From Trichosporon coremiiforme (taxonomy: Eukaryota > Basidiomycota > Tremellomycetes > Trichosporonales > Trichosporonaceae): a DNA stretch of 64,000 nt. Positions 51,118 through 61,373 of the stretch are shown here, piece after piece (position 1 is the first letter of the stretch; each line of letters begins with the position of its first letter). The position numbers and the translations under genes are program-made. A model generated the notes under the pieces. It had not been told where the DNA came from. It ran no database searches and saw only the letters and a list, made by a program, of their open reading frames with translations. Location: the NCBI GenBank assembly GCA_039545355.1, contig BCJJ01000018.1, forward strand, positions 124,001 to 188,000, in the 5' to 3' direction.

Positions 51118-51352
51118 ATGCCGCTCGTCAATCGTCCGTGCTGGGTCTGCGGGAAGATCTGGACCGAGTATGCCGACCAGGTGTGCTACATCTGTGAGCT
51201 CTCACGTCGTGTACGAACTAAGTCCAGGTCGCCGCGGAACGCCATACAAGGACGACGAGCGCCAGCCAAGAGCGCAGCGTCCCTCCACCCCAGTGCGATC
51301 CGCTTCCACCTCTAAGCAGGTGACGCAGACTTCGAGAAGCAACAAGTTGTAG
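51118..51352 (+). CDS. small zinc-ribbon-like protein
   Basis: Exons 51118-51193 and 51228-51352; 66 aa. The N-terminus has NRPCWVCGKIWTEYADQVCY with CxxC-x11-CxxC spacing (C8, C11, C23, C26), compatible with one zinc site. The 34-nt intron falls inside the last Cys codon: T joined to GT gives the fourth Cys, and retention also gives Cys (TGT), so the finger survives either way. The tail is basic and Ser/Thr/Arg-rich. No family recognised. The intact splice signals and Cys spacing favour a real gene. Compare the minus-strand protein at 25009-25221. Confidence 0.5.
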
Positions 51353-51593
51353 TTCTAATTTCTACGTAGTTAACCGCATTAGCGTGCATGTATAAACCAA
51401 CCTCGCCGTACCTCCATATGCATTGGGTGGACAGTGATTTTGAGCATCTCCTTCCCTCACTCCACCGTACAGTGCTCAAGTTAGGTGGTAATGCCACGGA
51501 AATTTTGATTCCGTCCGGGGCTCCCAGTTCACTTCAACAATTTCAGAACTTCTTGCGAACCTGCAACAACACCCACAGCACCAGAGCGCAACC

Positions 51594-53336
51594 ATGCCGT
51601 CCCACGCCGCGAAGCCGCTCAAGACGAAGAAGAGGGCGAAGGACGACATCGAGGAGGAGGCCGACCTCGAGGCGCAGCTGTTCGGCACGAAGAAGTCGAC
51701 CAAGAAGACGAGCAAGCGGAGCAAACATGACGACGAGGAAGACACGGGCATGGGATGGATGCAGGACTCGGAGGTGAGCTTGGGAAGTGGAGGAGATAAG
51801 CTAACGTGCAGCTGTTCACGGTAGATGCGCCGACTTTTGAGGTTCCGTCGTTTGTTGATGGCGGAGACGAGAGCGACGGATCTGATGTTTCGGACGACCT
51901 CGAGCCTAGCTTCGAGTTCCCCGAGATCCTCGACACGGCGCCGCCGAAATCCGTCGCCGGACCCGTCTGGCACGACCCCGCCGATGACCAGATGACGGTG
52001 TCTGTTCAAGAGAAGAAGAGGCTGCGGAAACTGGGACGGGGGAAGAACCCGATCGACCAGGTTACCGGCGGAGAGCTCCAGGTGAAGCTGCGGGAACAGT
52101 GAGTTGCTCGGCTGCCGATAGGAACTAACCCCAGGTTTGAGCGCCTGCACCCCAAGCCGGACTGGGCGTCTCGACGAGTCGACACGCGGACATCGACGAT
52201 CCAGCAGCTACTCAGCTCGACCGAGTCCTTCCTCGCGAATGAGCGGCGAGAGGCTCTGGCGCCGAGCTACATTGACATCCAGCGTCTCGTCAACGCCAAC
52301 GAGCAGAACCCGACCACCGGCAAGAAGAAGGCGTCGGACGCTGGCGCCGGTGTTGTCGATGTTGCTTGGCACCCGAGCACGAAGTTTGCCGTCATGGCCG
52401 TGGCTGGTGGAGACAGGCGTGTGCGCCTGTTCAACATCGACGGACACACGAACGCTCCTCTCGTCACTCTCCACATCCCCTCCCTCCCCCTCAAGCGCGC
52501 GACCTTTCACCCGTCTGGATCTGCTCTATTGCTGACCGGAAACCGCCCCTTCTACTACACCTACGACCTCGCGACGCAGACGTGCACCCGCTCGCCTCGC
52601 AACCTTTTCGGCTCTACGCCGACACCGACGAGCCCGAACGCGCTCGACAAGCACGCCTTCTCTCCCGACGGAACGATCCTCGCCGTCGCGGGACGAAGAG
52701 GCTGCGTCAGCCTGATCGAGTGGGGAAGCGCGGGCAGCACTGGTGTCGTTGTTGGAGAGCTGAAGAGCGGTCGTGGAGGAGCGATCCAGGACCTGATCTG
52801 GAGCCCGGACGGGAAGACGCTCAGCGTCCTCGGTGGACGCAGCGGTGACGAGGTCGAAGTCTGGGATGTTGCGGAGCGCAAGGTCGTGCGCCAGTGGAAG
52901 GACGACCGCGCGTACGGCGGCCTGCTCATGCGCCGCGGCACCGACTTCTCTGCCATTGGGTGAGCTAAACATTTCTTGCACACTGCTAACAAACAGATCG
53001 AGCACGGGTATCGTCAACCTGTACCAGAACGGCACTCTAGGTGGCGCAAAGGGCACGATCGAGTCGTGGAAGTCGCTCGAGCACCTCACGACGCCGATCA
53101 GCGACATCTCGTTCCACCCGAGCGGCGAGCTGCTCGCGACCGCGAGTGCGCAGAAGAAAGACGCCCTCAGGCTGTACCACCTTCCCTCAGGCACTGCGTT
53201 CTCCAACTGGCCTACGGCGGCCACGCCCCTCGGCCGCGTCAGCACGGTCAACTTCTCCCCGAACGGCGAGTACATGTCGGTCGGCAACAGCAAGGGGCAC
53301 GTGCTCCTCTGGAGCCTCAAGCACTTTGCTCCCTAA
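51594..53336 (+). CDS. UTP18: Utp18, U3 snoRNP/SSU processome WD40 protein
   Basis: Exons 51594-51773, 51812-52098, 52135-52959 and 52997-53336; 543 aa. Utp18 is a nucleolar WD40 component of the small-subunit processome (UtpB), needed for 18S rRNA maturation. The N-terminus is highly charged (TKKRAKDDIEEEADLEAQLF) with the Utp18-specific PVWHDPADDQMTVSVQEKKR and LREQFERLHPKPDWA blocks. The beta-propeller follows: VVDVAWHPSTKFAVMAVAGGDRRVRLFNIDG, KHAFSPDGTILAVAGRRGCV, LIWSPDGKTL, ISDISFHPSGELLATASAQKKDALRLYHL and VNFSPNGEYMSVGNSKGHVLLW at the C-terminus. All three introns are 36-38 nt. Confidence 0.95.
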
Positions 53337-53437
53337 TCCTTACTCACATAGATGCATATTTTGACGCAGCGGCGGGCGTCCGGGTGCTCACATTGATGAC
53401 CATTGTGCTATTTGTTCTGCATCCTAATCGTACAAGC

Positions 53438-55170
53438 TTACATCGAGTATATGAAGAATAGCACCCACGAGATGATGACCATCGAGACGTACTGACATGC
53501 GACGATGATGGTCACCGGCCTGCAGCGCTTCAGACCGGGAAGCACACGGCCCGTCTCCTCACATTCCTCGTCAAAGTGCAACCGCTGCTTCTCAGACATG
53601 CGCAAAGTGTGGCCGAGCATGCGCCCGTCGAGCCAATCGAAAACCGGCCCCTCGAGCACCTGCCACGCCTTGATTGCGATGAGGAGGTATATGACGCGGT
53701 CGTACGTCTGGCCAGGAGTCGCGTCTTGCTGCGGGGGATTAGCTGGGTTCTTACTGAGACCATTGGAGGAGAACTCACGATAGCGCCACAAGCGACCTCG
53801 AGGATGACGTTGTTGCAAGCAATCAGGCTCGAGAAGAGACCGTACGCGGTCCCAATCAGTGTCGGGTCGGGGACGAGGATGGGGAACGAGGCGATCCACG
53901 GCAGGACGTTGAGGCTGAGGCCAAAGCTCGCGAGCAGGATGGGCGCAATGGCATTGACCTTGGTCAGCCCGATCAAAGCGAAGGCGACGACGTAGATCGC
54001 AGCCCCAATCGAGACAAAAGGCATGCGCCACCCGACCTTATCGAAGAAGATGCCGAGCAGGGGCACGACGACAATGACGATGACGTTCAGCAGCGAGCTA
54101 TAGTATCCGCCCGTGAGGGCTGTCGTGCCCCGGGTCCGCTCTTGGATATCGGTCAGGTTGGCGGAGTACACTGTCCGGGCACTGTTTTGGAAGAGGTGCG
54201 TGCCGGCCAGCATGAGGTAGAAGACAGGCAAGCGGAGCACGTTAAGCACACTGGTGCGCATGCGCTGTAGAATCGTCGTCTTGCCGAGTCCCGCCTCGCG
54301 CCGCTTCTGCTCGACCTCGCGTCCAGTGATGGGCCGGTAAGACGGGGGCACGAAGCGCCGCTCAAAGATCACATAGGCAATGACGATGAGCGAGCATGCA
54401 GCACACACGATGGTGGGGATCCAGAGCGCCCAGCCATACCATCCCCCGTTCGGGCCGAGGCGGCTCATCGGCACAGCGGAGACACGCGCAATCACGACCG
54501 TGACGCTGTTCCAGGCCAGGTCGAGCGCGATCACGGTCGCGAGCCACGACCCAGAAAACCAGTGCGCGTACAGCTTTGACTGGCAGATCTCCAGCACGAT
54601 GCTCCCCAGGCCCATGACGATGCGCCCGCCCACGAGGAGGGTATAGTTGTTCGAACTGGCTGCGCCGGAGGCGATGGCGGAGCCGAGGACGGTGAAGAAG
54701 CATGCACCGAGCGCCCCGCTGTCCCCATCAGTAGTGCACACGAATGTAGGGAAGGTGACCCACTAGATGCTACCATAGTAGTCCATGACAGTGCCCCCGA
54801 TCAGGGGCAGGACCGTGTTCACGAGATTGCTCGCTGTCGAGATGGAAGCGAATTGGGCATTGTTGATCCTGAGCTCTCTCACGAAAGTGCTCTTCAGTGG
54901 TCCGAGGGTCGATTCTGCGAATGCCGCTCCTGTTGTGAAGAATAGGATCATCGAGAGCGCAATGAGACGGAGGTGCAGCGGCGTGTCTGTCACCTGGTGC
55001 GGAATCTCGGAGCGGGTGATGGACACGGCGTCGACCTTTTCGTCCTTGACGTCGTCGGAGTCGGCGGCGGAGGGAATGACATGTTCTGTGGTTGGCGTGC
55101 GGGGGCGCTCGAACTCGGTCAGCTCGTGTGGGTGCGCGAGCACCGCGATGCGATCCTGAGTTGTCGCCAT
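53438..55170 (-). CDS. MFS transporter, MFSD1-like
   Basis: Exons 55170-54764, 54718-53779 and 53728-53438; 545 aa. About 12 membrane segments. The cytosolic N-terminus is acidic; the first half has TLGPLKSTFVRELRINNAQFASISTASNL and VMDYYGSIYGALG (created by splicing TA to C across a 45-nt intron), then GRIVMGLGSIVLEICQSKLYAHWFSGS, which resembles the MFSD1 group of lysosomal/vacuolar carriers. A long central loop is basic. The second half ends at the C-terminal TM VACQYVSMVIISWVLFFIYSM. The substrate is unknown; the MFSD1 link rests on the QSKLYAHWF block only. It is convergent with UTP18 (stops 101 bp apart). Confidence 0.85.
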
Positions 55171-55792
55171 GGCCGTTTTTGTGTGGGTCAGTGTAGTTAT
55201 CAGATATCGCTATCAGATAGCAAGAGCTGTTCATGGCCGCTTTAAAGCGGCTTTCACGCTCTGGCGACCATGGCGCTCGACTTTTTTCCTCTCTGGAGCG
55301 TACTCAGGCGACCCAGACTTTGTCAAAAAAGCCGCAACGGGATGAAGGGTGGGACAACAGGTGGGCCAGGTATAGCACGTGAACGAGTGTGCGGAAGATC
55401 GAGTCTTGGCATCCCAGACACCGTTCAGGAGCGCTCAGGACGACCTGGATCCAAGCTCCGCGCGGCCTGGCATTGTTAAACGAGCAAGTGGAATCGGTAA
55501 CTTTGCAGCGGGAGAGCGAATTCACCGAGTTTCACGCGTAGAAGATCCAATGAGCAAAGCGGCTTTTGTGTATTCGGACGCGAGGACCCGATGCCAAGCC
55601 GGCCGAAAGCGTGCCTCTGATGAGGCTAGGTAATTGCCGCAAGCTGCCCATCGTATCTACATACCTCCGGGCGGACACACGAGCACACGCTCGCACTGTC
55701 GGTCGGGTCGGCAGGTCGCGTGCGTGCCGCAGACGACATTTATCTGATAGGCTATGCATTTACTCGTCACACACGTTCTTCACGTTCACGCC
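55171..55792. other. spacer, MFS promoter and M24 gene 3' flank
   Basis: 622 bp, no supported gene. A TTTAAAGCGGC element and short direct repeats TATCAGATA (about 55199-55217) lie upstream of the MFS start. Confidence 0.4.
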
Positions 55793-57676
55793 TCACACGT
55801 CTCCCCACTTGTCAACTGGGCCCGTGAACCAGTCAAACCGGAGCCCTCCCTCCTTGTCCTCAAATACGACGCCGCAGTCCTCGAGCCGCACCCCCAGGCC
55901 CTGCACTGACTTGTCGCCCACGCCGCCCTTCGGGATGTACACGCCCGGCTCCTGGCTGAACGTGTGGCCGGCGAGGACGGGGCGCTCGCCCAGCGGGCCC
56001 TGCACGACGTACGGGCTCTCGTGCCCGTCGAGCCCGATGCCGTGGCCGAGCCGGTGGGTGAAGACGGTATAGTCTGGCGCTCGCCCCTTCTGCGGCGGTA
56101 CGCCGAAGTACGCCATGCCCTTCTTGACCGTCTCGCGGGCTCGGTCGTCGAGCCACGAGAACATGGCTGGCTCCTCGGGCGTCGTCAGGCGTAGGAAGTT
56201 GGACGGAGCAAGTTGCGCAGAGCGCACAATCTCCCACACGCTGCGGTGCTCATCAGGGATGTCAGAGTCGGGGAGGAAGAACGTCTGTTGTCAGCTGAAG
56301 GCGAGGAGGTCTAGCTTTACCCTGGTGATGTCGGCCATGTAGCCGCCCCAACGCCCGCCAGCGTCGATCAGCGCAAAGTCGTGCTTGCCAAGCTTAGCTT
56401 CAGTTCCGGATCCGTGCGGCAAAGCTGCGTTTTCTACTAGTCAGTTACACAGCCTTCGTTCGCCCAATTCACCTCCAAAGAGGACCAGGGCGCTGTAGTC
56501 CTTGAGCCCAGTTGCCTCCATCTCCTCGTACAAAATGCTCCTTGTCTGGCCCTCGGTAACGCCAAGCTTCATACGGGAGCGGGTCTTGCGGATCGCATGC
56601 AGCGTGAACTGATTGGCACAGCGGAGCAGCTCAACCTCACGCTTCTCCTTCCTCTCCCTAATCGCCACAACAGCGTGGCGAATACGGTCGGCCTCCTTCC
56701 TCTCATCGGGACCCTGGGGCGCGAGGCGCAGCAGACCGTCGGCAATGAATGCCCTCACCTCGCCGTCGAGCACCCAGCTAGGGCGGCCGAGGTGCTTCGA
56801 GAGCACGACGTAAGGGCTCTCGCTCTCGTCCCACGCGACCCAGGTCGCGCGCTCCTGAATCTCCTTGGGGAGCGTCTTGAGTTGCGCGCGCGCCTCCTCG
56901 AAGCGAGGGGTCAGGATCGTCAGGTCTCCCGTCGAGTTGACTGCGATGAGGAAGGGTCGCTCCGACGCCGACCATGAGCCGGGACCAAAGCCACCGATGT
57001 AGTACGAGGCCGTCGTGCCCGGCTCGGCGACGAAGGCGTACGTCTCGCCGAGCTTTGAGCCGAGTTTTTTCAGTCGGTCGGTGAAGGTGCCCTTCGCCGG
57101 CTCGAGGATGTCGTGACACTGCTTGACGTAATCCTGCGGGAGGGACGGCACATCAAACCGTGCCGGCCAGTTGGAGGACGACGCAGGAATAGCTGGGGAA
57201 GTGAGAGGGAGGGATGAGGGAAGCGGGCTGAAGGGCTTGTAGCTGCTGCTGACGATGTACGCCAGTAGAGAGAGGGCTGCGAAGCACCAGAGGAAGGCAG
57301 TTCGCAGCGCCTGAGGAATGCGCGAGCGGCGGCGCTCGGCAGTCGACGTCGGGAATGGGAGTCCAGTAGCAAGTGCACCCTTCTCGGAGCACGCGATCGG
57401 CTGCGGAACGGAGACAGGTTGGGGAGCAGGAGTCGAGTAGGTGTACGAGGAAGGCTTCTCGTAGACGGCATGGTGCTCCGGCTCGGCATGGTGCTCCGGC
57501 TCGGCATCGGAGTAATCGACGTACTCGGCGTAGTGCCCGCAATCGGCGTAGTCTACTTCGTCGTGCACGGGCTCATCGTACACCTCCGGCTCCTGGCTCG
57601 GGAAGTGCGTCGCGCGGCGCTCGTTCGGGTCGCGCTCGCGGTAGTACCGCGACTCGGGGGGTGGGTCGCGGGACAT
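55793..57676 (-). CDS. membrane-anchored M24 metallopeptidase (Xaa-Pro peptidase-like)
   Basis: Exons 57676-56473, 56433-56321 and 56284-55793; 602 aa. Type II topology: a ~125-residue acidic, His-rich cytosolic N-terminus with a short tandem repeat (EPEHHAEPEHHA), one TM span (about 126-146), then a luminal/extracellular creatinase-like N-domain and the pita-bread catalytic domain. All five metal ligands are visible: LIDAGG and MADITR (Asp, Asp), HRLGHGIGLDGHESP (His), SQEPGVY (Glu) and GVRLED (Glu). The first join gives FGENAALPHG, typical of aminopeptidase P enzymes. Cleavage of Xaa-Pro bonds is known for relatives and inferred here. The membrane anchor is unusual for the family. Confidence 0.88.
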
Positions 57677-57903
57677 GTTGCGTGATGGGTGAGTGGGTGA
57701 TGTCAGGAGGCTGGCGGCGATCAAGCCGTGGTGGAGGTGCGGATGTATCCGGTCATCGCCGGTCTGGTGGAGGGTGGCAGGATGCCGGGCGCTTATCGGC
57801 CACGCAGACATCCTGCACCCTGCAATCACTCTTATCTCACGTATTTCTTTCATTTCTGCTTAACTACAAGACGTCGGTATAGCGCAAGACAGGGTACCAA
57901 AGA

Positions 57904-59105
57904 TTAGCGGGTGGTGTAGCCGCCGTTCGCTGACGTTAGCGCCATTACAGCGGGAAAACTCACAGAACAGAACCTGTCCGGTAATCCACTTGTCTGTGGT
58001 GAGGTAGTCGACGAGGGGCGCGATGTCCTTGATGTCCGTGAGGCGGCCACCGAGAGCCTGAGACTTGTGGAACTCGACAGCTTCCTTCTCCTCCTGTCAC
58101 GGCATTAGCTCTAGCCTGACGTTGGCTTGCGCTGATACGACTCACCTGCGGGTAGAAGAAGGGCGTGTCCATGGGACCGGGTGCGATGGCGTTGACACGG
58201 ATACCGCGAGGCATGAGCCTGGGGTTAGACAACTTCAAGTCTGAATACTCACTCCTTAGCAGCAGCCTTGGTGAACCACTCCACGGGCGCCTTCGAGCCC
58301 TGGTACGTGGAGTAGAAGCCAGTGAAGGCACCGAGGAGACTGGTGACGATGGAGATGATGCACCCGCCGTCGGAGAGGTTCTTGGCCGCGTCCTGAATGA
58401 AGAAGAAGTTGGCCTTGGAGTTGGCGTTGAACATGTCGTCGTACTCCTTCTCTGAGATGTCGGTCAGGGGCTTCTTGAGCACTTTGCCGACCGTGTTGAC
58501 GGCGATGTCGAACTTCTGGCATCCGAGGCCGGCGAGCGAGTCGGAAAAGAGCCTGGGGTCAGCAGAGGTCCTGGTCATTGCGGTGCCATCCCTTCCCCTG
58601 GCAAACACCCGAATTGCGCTAGCCCAGCACTCACTTGTCAACTGCCGCCTTGGTGCTCATATCAGCCTGCACCGCGACAGCCTTGACGCCAGCGTCCTTG
58701 AGCTGCTTGAGCGTCTTCTCGGCATCGTCCTTGGAGCTGGCCGAGTTGTAGTGGATAGCGACGTTGGCCCCGCGCTTGGCGAGGTTGTTCGCGATGAGGG
58801 CACCGAGGTTCTGGAGCTGTCAGTACTGCTACACCTGCCGTGAGAACCGAAGGACGTTCTGCCAATGATTGAAACCGTCGACAGCACAAGTGCAGGGGCC
58901 GCGCAGGAGTCCCGGAGACGCAATAGCTAGCAACAGAGTATCAACAGGCGAGTTGCGCCTTCGCGCCCTTGCGCCCGGCACCGCGCTCGTATCGACATCG
59001 GCATCTTGCGCGGCGCAAGGTTACGTGCCTGCGCCAGGTGTGACTCACCTTACCTCCACCAGTGACGATGGCGTTCTTGCCCTTGAGGTCCTGTTGCTGG
59101 CTCAT
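57904..59105 (-). CDS. short-chain dehydrogenase/reductase (SDR)
   Basis: Exons 59105-59049, 58810-58635, 58552-58253, 58218-58146, 58093-57964 and 57929-57904; 253 aa. A classical SDR: cofactor motif TGGGKNLGALIA split by intron 1, GANVAIHYNS after beta-2 (consistent with NADP), NTVGKV in place of NNAG, catalytic Ser in IVTSLLG, YQGSK as YxxxK, and RVNAIAPGPMDTPFF. The end GQVLFSNGGYTTR is created by the last short intron. Closest in pattern to fungal oxidoreductases of unknown substrate. Intron 1 (238 nt) is long for this genome; the last exon is 26 nt. Confidence 0.92.
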
Positions 59106-60234
59106 TGTTGAAGGTTGCGTGTTAGTTCTTGTGGCGTGAGTCGAGACGTTGTGCTGTGAGAATCGCCCACATGCATGCAGTTATATACCTGTAAGAGTAT
59201 GGGACATGACGGCATGAGCACTGCGACACTCCCACCAGACGAAGTAGACCTCCACCTCCGCCTCGGTGTCCGGTGTCCTCGATCGGATCATCTGCATCAC
59301 TTGACCCGGATATCTGATGTCAGACCCGCATAGATGCCGACTTCTGGCCGATTTCAGTGGTCTAGAGTGGGGGTGACATATAAGAACTGCTGCGCGAGCT
59401 GGGTATGCACGTGATTAAGTGCGGGTTAGCGTCCTCGCAACCTCCATCCTCCACCTCGGCGACCGTAAAAGTTGGAGGATGAGGTGGTGGGTAGTGTGTG
59501 GAGGTGTGGAAGGTGAAGCAACCTCACCTCATCGTCGTCCATTTGATCCCGCCTCTTCTCACCACGTGGTCATTCGGCTGGGAGGATTGCTGGAATCTAT
59601 TTACGCCCCCTGGCTTTGACTGTTGACTTTGACTGTATGAACTGGGTAAAAAGGTCCTGGCCGAGAGGTTAGCTCGAATACTCCCGTTCCTTGTTCAATC
59701 CCGCCATGTCTGGAAGTTGGTTGGAAGGAATGGTCCCGCCCCTGAATCAGGCCTGATCACAACCGGGCAACCATCCAAACGGCGGCCGGCGGCTACGTGG
59801 GCCCCTGTTTGGCTGGTATCACTCATCCCTGTGGCCCACGTGCTTGTCCCTGTCCCTGAGGCACAGAGCCTCTGCCAGCGATGTAACAATCGGGACGCAA
59901 GTTTCCCCGACGAAAGGCTCGTCAGCTCTAGGTCGTTCTGTTGCAATGCATGGTTTATAGAGAGTTACAGCTGGATTAGAACTACAATGTATGGGTTTCC
60001 GTGCCAAGACGTGATGAATGCGAAAGGTCTAATGTGTGTATGTGTATGGTGTGTGTGTTTGCAATGAAGTGGTGACGCTCAGGCGGCGATGAAGTGAAAT
60101 TTGTGTCGCGAGATGGTGAGGAAGAAAGGACGGCCGAGTCTGCCAGAGATCAAGGGCCTCAGGGTGTTGAGTGGGTGTCGATTGGTGGCGGCAAAGCATT
60201 GATTCGTGCGCTATTACGCCGGGCCGGCTTAGTC
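59106..60234. other. 1.1-kb spacer with a tRNA-like relic signal
   Basis: No protein gene supported. The plus strand has TGGCCGAGAGG (59658-59668, A-box-like) and GTTCAATCC (59693-59701, B-box-like), only 35 bp apart, too close for a folded tRNA. Simple TG-rich sequence at about 60031-60060. Confidence 0.4.
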
Positions 60235-61373
60235 TTAGTGCACGGCGCCGGCGGCGTGGATCCTGTTCGGCGACACGGCCGGGGGTACGGCAGTGGCCTT
60301 AGCGCCGTTGCAGCTCTTGGCCTTCGGGCGAGCGGCGGGGAGCTGCTTCTTGGGCTGGATCGGGGAGACGGCGGCGGGCGCAGGCGCAGCCCGCGTCTCA
60401 GCCGTGCCGGAGTTCGTCATGAACCACTCGAACCAGGTCGGTCCCCAGGCAAGCTCAAATTTGTGCTCGATGCGGACATCGAAGCCATTGCTGAGGAAGA
60501 AGTTGACCTGAGGATTAGCTCGGTCCTCCGTGTACAGACAGTCGGCGCAGACGACGTCGGTGACGATGCACCGACGATGCCTATCGACATTGCAATCCAC
60601 TCACAGTCCTCGAGCTCTGCGTCGACACACACATCGGGGTGCCCTTGAGCTGCTTGTTCTTGTGCTGGATGATGCGCGAGCCAAGGCCCTTGCCCTGCCA
60701 CATGGGATCGACGCCAAACATGGCGAGATAGCACCACTCGCGGGCGCCACCAGGGAAGCGGCTCTCGACACGGGCAGACGTTGTCGGCATGAGCTGCGGC
60801 GTTAGCACACATCCGGCCGTATGCATGATGCATGCATGCATGCACTCACCTCGCGGTCGATGAAGGTCTGGCGGCGCTTGCCAATCATGCTGAGCGCCGG
60901 GCCGAAGACGATCTCGTGGTCGCCCCTGCGGCGTCAGCGGTGTCGTCAAATTTCGAGGGTGATCACGGAACAACCCGCCGCCAATGAGGGGTGTCCGATA
61001 ACCTCCTATCTGGCGCTGCTACTCACTTGCGCATGAAGTCGCGTCCAGGCGGGACGTACAGCGCGACACCTTGGATCGTGCCGTCAACCTCGCCAACCCA
61101 TGCTTCGTGATGCTCGAGGAAGAAGCAGACGAGCGAGGTCATCAGAATGTGGATCACGATCTTCTCCTCGGACCACAGCTCGAGGAAGTCCTTATCTGCA
61201 GGGTCAGTCGTGCCCGACCATGCATCGGGTGGCAAACGACTCACGGGTCATGTAGGCATCGGTGAGCACCTCGATCATGCGCTCACGCTCGGCCGCTGGG
61301 ATGTTAGCATTGCATTGCGGACGTGAAACCCACTGGAGGCCGATTGAGTGGTGAGCTGGCGAATCTGCACCAT
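60235..61373 (-). CDS. GNAT-family N-acetyltransferase
   Basis: Exons 61373-61334, 61295-61245, 61195-61027, 60925-60850, 60793-60605 and 60507-60235; 265 aa. Acetyl-CoA binding motif A is WQGKGLGSRIIQH preceded by CYLAMFGVDPM; the motif-B region VNFFLSNGFDV is joined to STQSSRT across the last intron. HEAWVGEVDGTIQGVALYV forms the central sheet. A C-terminal Ala/Pro/Lys-rich extension (about 60 residues) follows the fold. The pattern fits the fungal GNAT proteins of unknown substrate. Intron 4 contains a self-complementary ATGC repeat. Confidence 0.85.
60828..60844. repeat. (ATGC)n self-complementary repeat in an intron
   Basis: Four tandem ATGC units plus one base, within intron 4 of the GNAT gene, seven bases from its donor. 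The unit is palindromic, so it reads identically on both strands. Confidence 0.8.

Noticed and set aside
59658..59701. A-box and B-box like sequences suggesting a tRNA
   Set aside because: Boxes are only 35 bp apart and no acceptor or anticodon stem can be formed; at best a relic.
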